Assembly: GCA_903772945.1 (NCBI GenBank)
Contig: CAICTM010000580.1
Coordinates: 1 to 58,367, forward strand
Source: Seminavis robusta
Taxonomy: Eukaryota > Bacillariophyta > Bacillariophyceae > Naviculales > Naviculaceae
Length of the DNA: 58,367 nt
Reading direction: 5' to 3'
Within the stretch, counting starts at the first letter, position 1. The number at the start of each line of letters is the position of its first letter. Under the pieces are notes generated by a model. The model had not been told where the DNA came from. It did no database searches and saw only the letters and a program-made list of their open reading frames with translations. The translations under genes were made by a program, and so were the position numbers. Positions 32,944 to 43,021 of the stretch are shown here, piece by piece.

Positions 32944-34400
32944 TTACTTGAGGAGTGAATCCAAACTGTCCGAGACATCTGCTAGAGGGTCGGATGATTC
33001 TCCTGATTCGTCGTCCGAGTCACCAGATCCCAAGTCGTCCAAGGAGTCACCCAAGCCCAAGACGATGTCTCTGGCGGCTTCTTCCCGTGCCTTGCGCTCT
33101 GCTTCCATGCGTTGGTGGTACTTTTCGGCTGTTTCCTCTGCCTTTTCAAAGACCAAGGCGGGATCCTTGAGCATGTCACCTGGTTCTGGTTCCAACGTCT
33201 TGGTGGACAATGCAATACGTCCATTCATCTTGTCGTGATCAATGATCATGCACTTGACTTGCATTCCTGGTTGCAAGACCTTTTCCAAATCATCGATACG
33301 ATCGTAACTGATTTGTGAAATGTGCAAGAGACCAGACATGCCTCCCACTTCGACAAAGGCACCATATGGCTTGAGTGCCTTGACAAGACCTGAAACGAGA
33401 TCTCCACGGCTGAGATCAGCCATTTGTTGTTCGACGACGGCCTTTCGGTTGCTGACGACCAATTTGTTGGCTTCTTGGTTGACTTCCAAGAACTTGAGTG
33501 GGAGTGTCTGTCCAATCAAGTCTTCCGTGGGGAGCTGTCCCGTGAGGTGACTTCCCGGCAAGAATGCTCTCAAACCTTGGACTAGACAAATGGCTCCACC
33601 ACGGTTGACGGCGACGACTTCGGCTTCCAAGACGGCATCCTCTGTCTGCAGGGCATTGACTTTCCCCCATGCTTCTCGGTACTGGATACGTCTGATACTG
33701 ACCATCAATTGTCCATTTTCGTCCTCATCCGAGATGATTTGAAAGTCTAATTCGGTGTCCAAATCGACCAGATCGGAAATGTCGTCTCCTTGTTTTTGGA
33801 TGAGGGCCGCTTCATTTTGTGGCAAAAAGGCACTTGCTTTGGCCCCAATATCGACGATGCATCCTCCATTGGGTTCGTATTCGATGCATGTTCCCTTGAC
33901 GATGGAATCACGTTCAAAGGAGTATTCAGTTTCGGCCACCGCCTTGTCAAAATCGGCGTAGGAGAAATCGACGGAATCATCGCTGAGAATGGGCATGGGT
34001 CCCTTGTACGCAGCCTTCAGTCTGTCGAAGCGAGTGGGTGTTTTGGCTTTGACAGCGGTGTCTTCCATGGTAGCCACCATATGCAACTGGGTTTTCCTGT
34101 TTTGTTTTGGGGCAATGGCAAGGGAACAAAAGAAAAAATCAATCAGAACGCAAAAGGGTCCACTATATCTCTGATCTTCCTAGAACAGAACCAATATACC
34201 CAGCACTACCCTGGTGCTCTCTGGTGATTGCTGGTTCTCTAGAATCTGATTTCTGTGGCTGCCAACACACCAGTCACCACCAAGGGGCTACTCTTGATTG
34301 ACTGGTACGGTACTCACCCAAATCGTGAGGCTGGATCAACCGTAAAGGCTGAAGCCGAAGCCATAAAGGCGACAAAGGCTGCTGCTCGAAGCTTCATCAT
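32944..34400 (-). CDS. Plastid ribosomal protein S1-like, three S1 domains, two exons
   Basis: Exon 1 is 34400-34318 and exon 2 is 34096-32944 (donor gtgagt, acceptor aacag), total 411 residues. Exon 1 encodes a typical diatom plastid presequence, with a signal peptide ending ASASAF (Phe20), followed in exon 2 by a short basic transit segment. S1 RNA-binding repeats lie at about 92-164, 182-245 and 258-328. The third is the most typical (GDLVSGLVKALKPYGAFVEV, then GMSGLLHISQIS). Three S1 domains and the acidic C-terminal tail match plastid and cyanobacterial S1, which helps recruit mRNA to the 30S subunit. Without the short first exon the protein would lack its targeting signal. The gene is divergent from the SecE-like plastid gene. 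Confidence 0.85.
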
Positions 34401-35005
34401 CCTACTGTTTGTGTTATAAAGTGATGTCGATGTGATGCGATGGTGATTGATGAGCCGCAGCGATGTGTTCGTTGCTGTTGCCTCTATTACTATTGAAAGA
34501 GCTGGAAGGTTACCACTTGGATGACATGTGTTTTTCTCAAGCTGTTACCAGGTACCGCTGACGCAATTCTTCTGGCTCTTCGAGCGAGGGGATGGACGGA
34601 GCTGCGTTAGGTTCTCGGGCTTCATGATGGCCCTCCCGCGAAAAGGGTGGCTGCCAGACCGTCAAGTACGTCAGTCTGGAGATTAGTCACGAGTTAGCCA
34701 GTCAAGAGCTAAAACAGATTTAACGCTAATCAATAAAGACTTAAGCATTTCATAAAAATAGATTCTCCTCTGCTTTGAATTCACCTGCACCTCCGCGTTG
34801 AAGTTGTCAAGCTTCAAAGAAAAACAGGAAGCAACAAACTGGCTGAAGAGGCCAAGAGAAAAGGAGATCATCCATTTATCTGTCTCTACTTTGTGCCCCA
34901 AATAGCATTCCAACTGATCAATCATCCAGAGTACGGTCATTTCATTCCACTCCATCCCATCAAGCCACCGATTTATTTGCCACAGAAAAAGTTGACGGAA
35001 AAATA
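34401..35005. other. Divergent promoter region of two plastid protein genes
   Basis: 605 bp separate the starts of the S1 gene (-) and the SecE-like gene (+). Both products carry plastid-type presequences, so shared control from this interval is attractive, but the sequence shows no motif that proves it. It contains no ORF of note. Confidence 0.35.
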
Positions 35006-36099
35006 ATGAACTTTCGGGTCTGTTCTTCCTTGATGTTGGTATGGCTGAATGGGGCCACTGCATTTGTCCTGCAACCCCAGCAGCAAGCCACCAGTCTGAC
35101 ACAGCAACAAGCTAGAAGACCTGCTGCCGCATCGAATAGAGTTGATTTGTGGAAACTCTATGCATCTACCAAGGACGGAGATGATGCGCCACCTGAAATT
35201 CAGCCGCTCACAACATCCTTTGATGATGCAGGGAGTGCCATCATTGATGAAGAAGATGAAGAACGAATGAAGTCCATGGGTGATTTCGATACCACTTCTG
35301 TAAGTACAATCTAGATATTTGGATGATTGTAGAAGACTACATTGTATTCTGCTCAAACTTCCTGTTGGTCCAACCATGCTGGGCATATCCTCATCGCTGC
35401 TCCTACTCTTTCCTTTTCCCTTGGTTTGGTATCCATGCAACCTAATAGGGTTCCCAAGAAAACATTCAAAACATGAGAGCTGCCATTCAGGAGCGAGCAA
35501 AATCGCTGGGATATGAAAAGTCCAAAGTCAGTCAACAATACATTGAACAGGCACAAGCACGAGCAAGAAACCAGGCTGCCAACAGAGCCGCGGGAGGTGG
35601 ATCTAACTTGGATTTGAGTCAAATCTCAACAGGAGATGAACCAAAGAAAAAGAGCGATTGGGATGAAAGCATGCCAGCTATGATGTACGATCCTGCCGAT
35701 GAATTGACGGAGGAAGAACAGAAGGAAGCCGACAAGGTGGGACAACTGCCCATTTGGCAACAATTCATGGAAGAAGTACAGGCATCTCAGTGGCCCGATC
35801 TAGGATCTGTCATTCGAGAAATGGGAGTCATCGCTGCCGTCGTCGTGGTCACGGCCGCACTCATCATCAATTGGGATGGATTCTTGCGAACTTTTTACAC
35901 AGATCTAGGCTTGATCCCTTCCCCCGAACAAACAAACGAACAAGTCCTAGATGTGGATCTCATCCCAGAAGGATTCACCAACAATATGAATGAAGACGAT
36001 CTGGCCAAGATTACGCAAGAAATGAACGCCCGTGGATCCAAGAGTCCGTCAGTAGAGAAACTGCTCGATTCGGCATCGCCGCTAAACCCAGATTTATAG
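35006..36099 (+). CDS. Plastid-targeted single-span membrane protein, SecE-like, two exons
   Basis: Exons 35006-35299 and 35449-36099 join in phase 0 (gtaagt...atag) to make 314 residues. The N-terminus is a signal peptide ending NGATAFVLQP, which is the plastid ASAF-type motif. A long acidic and Gln-rich middle follows. Residues about 203-245 read FMEEVQASQWPDLGSVIREM, then one hydrophobic helix VIAAVVVVTAALIINW, then DGFLRTFYTDLG. The EV..SQWP block directly before a single helix is the pattern of SecE, the essential gamma subunit of the Sec translocase, which in plastids sits in the thylakoid. The match is short, so another small membrane protein is possible. The C-terminal 70 residues after the helix are longer than in bacterial SecE. 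Confidence 0.6.
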
Positions 36100-36792
36100 A
36101 AGATAAGGGAAATGAAGGCATAGCACGACATGACATGATGATTGAGAAAGACATGTGGAGAAAAGAGAAATAGAACCAAATGATGCACAACCTCACCAAA
36201 CAAGCCTAATACCCGTTGTAGACGAACTCACATTCTATGCAACTTCCATATTTTGGAAATCACGATTTCTGCAACCCTCCACTGATCATACTGCAGCAGG
36301 TCAGCAGGTACCGGTACAACTGCTGTGCAGCTAAAGAGCGCCTGTCTCCTCAACCAGCCCATCTTGCATCCTGACGTCACCTACGAGACTACTTAGAAAC
36401 CGAGAATTCAACAGCCTAGCTATTTTGTATTGGGCTACTCGAGCGCTACTGTGGTCGTCTCGTACTGTGGGCTGATGAAGACGAGAATGAATGCGTCGCT
36501 ACAGTGCGGTAGACTACTAAGTAGTCATTCATTCTGCAAATCATTCATTGTCTCACGTTGTGGCCCCAACTTAGGTGGATAGAGCAGTATACTGGCCATT
36601 TCCCTTCACCCTTCTGTAGAATCCGGTATATGCTTCTGCGAACGTTTAATCACGATCGTAGATATAGGTTGCTGTAGAGTCCGTTCCCGAGATGTATGCT
36701 TCTGCGTACTCATGGTCGCAGCGGCCAAACTTAGATGGAATTGACCACAGCGTCTTCGTTACGAACACCAAATAGCACCCGCTGCTTGCCAT
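36100..36792. other. Gene-free convergent spacer
   Basis: No coding sequence is recognised. The interval has scattered GGTACCGGTAC and CTACTTAGTAG-type short palindromes, for example near 36308 and 36515. It lies between two convergent genes. Confidence 0.35.
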
Positions 36793-37458
36793 TTACTCCG
36801 GTGTCACTTCAACGAGCTGCAAGTTAGGCCACCAGTTCTGGAGCAACAATTTCCATTCCCCGTCCACTTTGCGCATTCCAACAAGTTCCATGGCATGCCT
36901 CTCCATGTTTTCAGTCGTAGCAAAGGTGCCCTCAAAGCATTCAAGATGAACATTGCCGTCACCATCAACCCCATTAGCATTTTTGAACTTTCCCTCAATG
37001 GCAAAGTAGTGAATCAGGCCGGGTCCATACAACTCGAGTTGTTCAAAAAGCTCATTGGGATACTCCTCCTTGCTTTTTTCCATCAAATCCATTTCAAACT
37101 TCATGGAAGACATCCTCTTTCCGGCTATCATTGTCCGCAGCTCTTGCTCTGCATTACCACCCTTTTCTTCAATGATGTACTTTGAAACCTTCTCAGCACT
37201 GAATGAATGGCGAAAAAACTTGGAAATGTCCACCACTTGGAGTTCTTCATTTCCCTGCAAGCAATAGGACTGTAGAACAGCCGCTGCATGCAAAAAGCAG
37301 CTTCCGGCACGCTGCACTCTTTGGATGAACTTGGAACCATAATCCTTGAAGGCATTCCATCCCTTAGATCCTTGGTCAGTCTTGTAGTCTCCTTCCTCTT
37401 GCCCGTAAGCCATAGCAATCAAATACCAAGGCTTGCGGGGAACATCCCCCGCTGTCAT
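36793..37458 (-). CDS. Papain-fold cysteine peptidase-like protein
   Basis: The 221-residue protein shows the three papain landmarks in order: IQRVQRAGSCFLHAAAVL (Cys54, compare the QxxCGSCWAF loop), NMERHAMELVG (His188) and KLLLQNWWP (Asn208, compare KNSWG). The His-to-Asn distance is 20 residues, close to that in papain. There is no visible prodomain and no signal peptide in this reading, and the domain is compact. The region between Cys and His (EELYGPGLIHYFAIEGKF) does not match any subfamily I know. It may be an active peptidase or an inactive homologue. A signal-peptide-like ORF overlaps upstream in another frame (37376-37663) but I could not splice it in. The stretch 37459-37814 shows no other gene. 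Confidence 0.55.
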   Translation of the reverse strand: MTAGDVPRKPWYLIAMAYGQEEGDYKTDQGSKGWNAFKDYGSKFIQRVQRAGSCFLHAAAVLQSYCLQGNEELQVVDISKFFRHSFSAEKVSKYIIEEKGGNAEQELRTMIAGKRMSSMKFEMDLMEKSKEEYPNELFEQLELYGPGLIHYFAIEGKFKNANGVDGDGNVHLECFEGTFATTENMERHAMELVGMRKVDGEWKLLLQNWWPNLQLVEVTPE

Positions 37459-37814
37459 TTTCAGTTGCCTGTCGAGCAGAAGAGGGCGTTACCGGGGCGG
37501 CACCCTCCTTTCTCGCTGCTTTGTCGGTGATCATCTTCTTCACCAGACAAGTGTACGTACGGCAATGGACTTGCCTGCAGAGTGCGGAGATGGGCTGCAA
37601 TGGAGAACTCTTATTTAACGGATGCTGCGTGAAACTAACGGCTACTAGTACCAGTAGTTTCATCTTTGCCCAGTTGCAAGAGATAGACTAGTACCGTAGA
37701 ACAAGACCAAGCTAGCTAGAGCAAAACTTTTTCTTTCTATTATACAATTCGCTGAGCCCTACAATTTGCGTATACCGTAGCAAAGGATCAACCGATTCCA
37801 TTTGTTCAATTCTG

Positions 37815-39344
37815 TTAGTTGCTGTAAACGTTTGCAGCTTCGAGGGCGTCGCCTTCCCCCATTTTCCTTGCGAATCTCGATGCCGCTCGACACAAATTCT
37901 TGTACCTGGCACCGAGAACCTTGGCCCGAATGGTGGGCTCAAAGTCTTGCAAGGTATCCTGTGCATCCAACACATTGGCAATGATTCGGGCACGCCGATC
38001 TCGTACCGTCTCCAGAATGTCAACTTCCAATCCTCTCGAAGGGGCCCCCGCCACGCGGGCAACCGCATCTGGGCCGAGTGGCACATTGGCGGCTTTGGAG
38101 CAGTTGCCCCATAGCTTTCGAACGGCCCGCTTATAGTTTCGATCGTTGGAGAATTTGTCATAGACGCGATTTTCCCGTTGATAAATCCTATCCAGGTCAT
38201 CTTCTGACCACCACAATGCCCGCGAATCCGTCCTGGAGTTCTGAGCTCTAATGTAGTTGACCCGTCGCTTGATCCGGTTCTTGTGATCCAATTCAAATCG
38301 AACCGTGCCTTTGCCATTCTGATTGAGCTTGCAAAGACTGGCGCGTCGGGATTGTTTGGGCGATCTGGTCACCAAGTTGGCACCGACGGGCGACTCCGTT
38401 CCTTCCTCATTGGAGCAGCTGCCAATTGTGTTTCTCCTGACCATTTTCTTCCTGTTCATTTTAGGGCTGTGGTTTGTTTTTGGGGGTGCGATTGGTGGAA
38501 CCGGTAGCTTGGTCTCGTCGTTGGCCACATCCGTTTTGTTCGCTCTTGGTTTCGATAAAATCGAAAGACTGGATCGCCGTTTCAGAGATCCTTGTCGTTT
38601 GGGCTCAGGAGGAGCACTCTCCTCTTGTTTGGTCCCTGCTTCCTCATCACCGATATCTTTTGGTTCTTTGGCAGCCGTGCAACTTCCAATACTGGCACGG
38701 CGAGGACGGGACTTGCTCCTTGGTGGCAACAGCAGCAGCTGCTTGACAGTACCATTGTTTTGCTTGGAAGAAATGTCGACTTGGGTTTTGCTTCTTGCAG
38801 GCAGAATCTTGGTTTTCCCCAACCGCTTCTTGAAAAGAGAGGTTGGTGACAACTCTTCCTCATCTTCTTCTGGGATCACAGAGGGTGTTTTCGACTTGTC
38901 GGTCTCGTTGCTCGTACCGGTACGAGACGCTGAGGGCCAACTCTTGTGTCCAATTTCGGCCAATTTGGATTCTGTGGATTTTCGAATAGATCGTCTTCGC
39001 TGCGCTACACTGGGCAGGTCCTCTTGAGCAAACGTCCAGCTTTTGTGTGCCAACTCTAAGAACTGCTTTGCATTGCTTGCACTGCTTCGTCGCCTTACAG
39101 CTCTTCTCTTGCTGGGAGTTGGTGTTGCCACATCGAACTTGCCAGCCACTAGTCCATCATTGGATGCAGTTGCGACCTTGGCCACAGCCGACGACAGGAC
39201 TTCAAAGTCTACGTTCATGGTCTTAGCTTGTAGTTGGGTGCTGTTGGGTGTGGTTTGTGTTCTCGCTTGTGGTCCTGACCGTTTGCTGGGCTGCAATCGC
39301 AGTCTTAGGTGATCTCTGTTTTTCTGGAAAATGTGAGACGCCAT
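37815..39344 (-). CDS. Large LWWS/RGLE-family protein with an RRxS-rich N-terminus
   Basis: The 509-residue protein has two parts. Residues 1-345 are basic, Ser-rich and presumably disordered. They contain at least six RRxS/T sites (RRRSSAS, RRRSIRK, RRASIGS, KRRSSLS, RRNTIGS, RRASLCK) typical of basophilic kinase targets, and two similar HKSW blocks (ELAHKSWTF, EIGHKSWPS). Residues 346-509 form the conserved family module: TVRFELDHKNR, ALWWSEDDLDRIYQRENRVY, KLWGNC, SRGLEVDI, an Arg-rich helix, ARYKNLCRAASRFARKMGEG and DALEAANVY. The same module, in the same order, makes up the C-terminal part of the protein at 54389-55150. The ATG at 39344 is used because the frame upstream opens with a TTG. 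No enzymatic residues are evident; nuclear or signalling roles are conjecture. Confidence 0.7.
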   Translation of the reverse strand: MASHIFQKNRDHLRLRLQPSKRSGPQARTQTTPNSTQLQAKTMNVDFEVLSSAVAKVATASNDGLVAGKFDVATPTPSKRRAVRRRSSASNAKQFLELAHKSWTFAQEDLPSVAQRRRSIRKSTESKLAEIGHKSWPSASRTGTSNETDKSKTPSVIPEEDEEELSPTSLFKKRLGKTKILPARSKTQVDISSKQNNGTVKQLLLLPPRSKSRPRRASIGSCTAAKEPKDIGDEEAGTKQEESAPPEPKRQGSLKRRSSLSILSKPRANKTDVANDETKLPVPPIAPPKTNHSPKMNRKKMVRRNTIGSCSNEEGTESPVGANLVTRSPKQSRRASLCKLNQNGKGTVRFELDHKNRIKRRVNYIRAQNSRTDSRALWWSEDDLDRIYQRENRVYDKFSNDRNYKRAVRKLWGNCSKAANVPLGPDAVARVAGAPSRGLEVDILETVRDRRARIIANVLDAQDTLQDFEPTIRAKVLGARYKNLCRAASRFARKMGEGDALEAANVYSN

Positions 39345-41035
39345 TCTGCCGAACAACTCACATCCTCTTCGCCTAATTCTAATAATCCACTCGGAGTCTT
39401 GGCTTGTTAAGCACAGGCTGGAAAGCCATTGGATTATTACACAGCAGTGCCGATTTTAGTTAAGCAATTGGTCATACTTTATTCCTGTCAGACATTCGCT
39501 GGCTCATGGTACAGTCAACCACCGAAGGAGACGAATGAGTTGCCACTGAGAGCGTTGGACCACGAGCCTGCACCTCCTGTAAGAAATCGCAATTGAACAA
39601 TTAGTCTAGTTTTGAAAAATAATAATCACAATTGCTGAGTACCAACAAAACACTGTCTTTTAATGCGCCATGTTTCAAATTTTAACAAAGGTTTAACTTT
39701 GTTTTCAAAAAACCAATCATTTACCAAGATGCTGCTGCAAGCAAAGAGGTGCACAAGATCACCGAATGCCAGATCAAGATGCCTCTTGGTTCTTGGTTGC
39801 ACCATCTCATTCATTCGAACGCTTGCAACGAGGTTCAAGAAGATCACCAATGCCAAATCAAGATGCCTGTTACTAGCTACTACTAGTAGCTCACCGTCTC
39901 ATGCGTTCAGATTAATTAATTGTCTGCAGACTTCTGCGTTGAAGTACATGTACTCGTAGTGCCGTGCCGGGACTGTAGCGCGCTCAGAATTGAATTCCTC
40001 GCCAATATCATAGCTACTGGCACATTGGTACCGAAAGATCCAGCAAGGTAAAGCGTGAGCTTGCATGATGAAGGCATGAAGGCTTCATGTTGGAGGCGAC
40101 AGGCAATGCGGCACAGGGGCGAGATGGCGAGACACTACGTGATGTTGCTTCTCCGGAAGGAAGAGTAACTGTTGTTGCAGTATTGTGTAAGTCCATCGCC
40201 CCTGACGATGAAGCCTGGAGCTATGATATCGATGCTTTGTGTTTTGACTCTTCGGTTGGATACGTACCTGGTACGGGTGCTACCAGAGCTCCGGCTACAT
40301 GTACATACATGTACAGGTACCACCATTTTAGTAGAGGTTGGAACCGCTGACGCTGGGGTATTGCGTATCGTTTACGCATTACATGTAGCCAGTGTTGGTG
40401 GTACCGGTACATGTACTGTACCCCAATAGCTGCCCCAACCCCCAATAATTCGAGTCTCGAGTCAGTCGTATCGGTCCGGGATACACTAACTTTTAGCGTT
40501 GCCTACGACGTAGCTAGTACATGTACTAGCTAGCTGGCTAGCTAGCTAGTAGACGCTACTACTAGACTGCTTGTTGCCACATGTACAATAGTATGCATAA
40601 ATGTACCGTACAGGTAGTCTAGACTAGTTTGCTAAAAAGTATGTGAACTGCTTTGCATGGCAACACATTTATTTGAAACTGATTATTAGTTCTCAGTGGG
40701 AGGATTATTATTGGTGGATTTTACCGGTATATGAGATCTCTAGAGGCTGCAAATAAAGGGCTTGAAGCGGCGTCATGAAATCATTATTGCTGCCGAACGA
40801 GGACGACAGAGTGGACGGAGAGCCTCAGCTTTTGATAGACGAGCCATTGATTTGGTTTGAAGATCCATAGACATCACTACAATAAGACTACGCAGACAAC
40901 GATAACTACTAGTACTGCGATGCAACGAGAGATGAGTGGTGTAGGCAATAAAAGTGCTAGAGGAAGTTAGAATTACAAAATAGATAAGCGACATGGTGTC
41001 GTCACAATTAACCAAGACAAGACACCCAAGCAAAT
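39345..41035. other. Gene-poor, palindrome-rich interval
   Basis: About 1.7 kb without a supportable gene. It is dense in short palindromes: TACATGTA and GGTACC motifs at 40260-40430, and a perfect 22-bp palindrome TAGCTAGTACATGTACTAGC+TA at 40511-40532, followed by more CTAG repeats to about 40552. ORFs up to 98 codons overlap one another on both strands and carry no domain. Confidence 0.5.
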
Positions 41036-41737
41036 CTAAGCGGCACTGCCACGGCGACGCTTGGCTGCAGGAAGCTCCACTGGTGTCAAAGATGGCATGG
41101 GTGTTCCCAGGGCAAGAGCCGTCCGTTTCATGGGTCGCTCATCAATTTTAGCGTAGAGGTGTTGCCACAGTTGACGACTGGGAGTCAATCCTCCTCCCAT
41201 GACGGGCATTCTCCTCTTCATCATCAACATATTCATCGCAGGAGGTTGCTGCTGGTGGACCTTGAGATTGCCTTCGCGGTCTTCTTTCTGCACTTGCTGG
41301 AGGGCATTGCATAAGGAGAACTTGGTGACCGAGTTTCGGCGTTGATAACGAGGCCGTGATCTTCGGCCTCGCACTTCAAGGTCAGGGAATGCCTTTTGGG
41401 GTTCGGGAGACGACGGTCCATAGCCATACAGATCGGCCGCGGCGGAAGAGGATGGAGCCGAGTTGGCTTCTACCTTGGGAGCCTTGTTGGTGCATGTCAG
41501 GTCAGGAAGTACAGAGGGGAGTTCCGCGGTCTTCTTCTTCAGTTGTTCTTCCGAAATATCGGCAATAGGGCCAAGTTCTTCCAGAGCAGAGTCGATGCAA
41601 GAGACCATGAGCTTCCTCAACGACGCCTTGGTGAGGCTCTTGGTGTTGCTGACGCTGACATTCTCATTGTCGGTCGACTCAGGTGTCAGAGGCTCATTTT
41701 GCACGGTAGCGTCCACGGTATTGTTAGAATCGGTCAT
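41036..41737 (-). CDS. Unknown protein with an RRNS motif
   Basis: The 233-residue protein is not recognised. Its N-terminal half is acidic and helical (SLRKLMVSCIDSALEELGPI, then EEQLKKKTAEL). A central basic block reads RGRRSRPRYQRRNSVTKF, with an RRxS site like those in the neighbouring RRxS-rich protein, and then a Met-rich stretch and a C-terminal basic KRRRGSAA. These basic clusters would serve as nuclear localisation signals. Codon usage and the absence of stops over 700 bp support a real gene. It starts at the ATG at 41737. Confidence 0.6.
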   Translation of the reverse strand: MTDSNNTVDATVQNEPLTPESTDNENVSVSNTKSLTKASLRKLMVSCIDSALEELGPIADISEEQLKKKTAELPSVLPDLTCTNKAPKVEANSAPSSSAAADLYGYGPSSPEPQKAFPDLEVRGRRSRPRYQRRNSVTKFSLCNALQQVQKEDREGNLKVHQQQPPAMNMLMMKRRMPVMGGGLTPSRQLWQHLYAKIDERPMKRTALALGTPMPSLTPVELPAAKRRRGSAA

Positions 41738-43021
41738 CTTGAATGAGGCAATGTAGATAATCCAAACTAAAAGATGAGATTAGATGAGATAGAATGAGCA
41801 AACAAAGCTAAGAATTGTAGAGACAAGGTCTTCTATTCATGTGATTTTATGGCTGCTTGAACGAAGTCTGAGGTGGTGGTGGATGTTTGCTGCAAAATGC
41901 TGACTTTTGCTAACCACCTGTAGCAAAGTCTACCAGCGCTACGAGAGGGTATCGAGCCGGAGCAATGCGTGGCGCACACCAACGAATGTTTCCGTTAAAA
42001 AAAAATTCGCCAAATGTCAAGCTCAAGCTAACAGGAAAATGACGTATCCTGGACGTTTATGGCAGCTTGAAGTTAGTCACTGGATATTGCACAACTGTGA
42101 ATGAGGTACAGATCACACTATAGTCAACTAGAAGTGGACCTCAATGGCCGAATTTGAATCCAAGCCGCTAACTTAATAGATCACCCGTTGGATTTCACAC
42201 AAGAAGGCTGATGTCTTGGAAAGAAAGACGCAACGATCCCACCTTAAATACTCGTGAATAAAATTCAAGGCTATTTAAGAAAAGTCGAGATCAGGATCAC
42301 TCCTAAAATAGCCCAAAATTCAAAAAGGTGATCACTAAGACCTCCATCATCAAAACGGAGAAAGAATTAACAAGAGGTAGACCGACGTGATGTTCCCGCT
42401 TTAATATATTTTTCAACGGTTGTGTGAAGGGGTTTAGTAGAGGGCGCAAGTGATATAAGAGACGAGAAGGCGTCACGCGTAATGGTTAAGGGGTTCGTTC
42501 TTTAGAATGTCTTGGTGGTTGCTCGAAGCCGAAGGCCTGCATTAGTCACCTTCTGCATTCTGCAGATGGCGGCTTTTGATACAAATGGAGCCTTAACCTT
42601 AATTTAATTGCTTGTGATCTCGACTCAAACATTGCGTATCTTTAGTGATTGAGAGTGACGACGTGGTTCTTTTGTGACGGAACCAAGTTTTTCGCTTTCG
42701 TACATGTAGATCTACCTCTGTTCGGAAGGAAGCAGATCACCTTCCTCTTGCCACCATGTTGTCGGCGAGTACGAATCTTCAATCCTTTTCATTCTGATCC
42801 GTGGAGGGCAGCAATTGGTTGGTGCCGTCGTTGTTGGTGGTTGGAGTGACAGCCGAGTCTATCTACATGTAATGGAAGAGAGGACTTTTTGCACTCTTCA
42901 GTTTCTTTCTAGCTAGCGGTGCATGGTACTGTAAAGGTATCTGTGGGTATCTTGACAATCTCCTTTGACTTTCGGAATATCTCTTTCCATCTACTGGACA
43001 GTCTGGAAGGAGCGGAAAATT
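41738..43021. other. Gene-free interval upstream of the acyltransferase gene
   Basis: No gene is supported in this 1.3 kb. Only short ORFs occur. AT-rich sequence fills 42160-42420. A CTAGCTAG patch lies at about 42909. A first exon with a signal peptide for the following gene could hide here, since related proteins begin with one. Confidence 0.35.

Noticed and set aside
37376..37663. Signal-peptide-like ORF upstream of the papain-fold gene
   Set aside because: It begins with hydrophobic MKLLVLVAVSF but is in another frame, and no GT-AG pair I tried joined it to the gene without a stop.
38323..39027. 234-codon plus-strand ORF
   Set aside because: Antisense of the RRxS-rich protein, which shows a conserved module; the plus reading has none.
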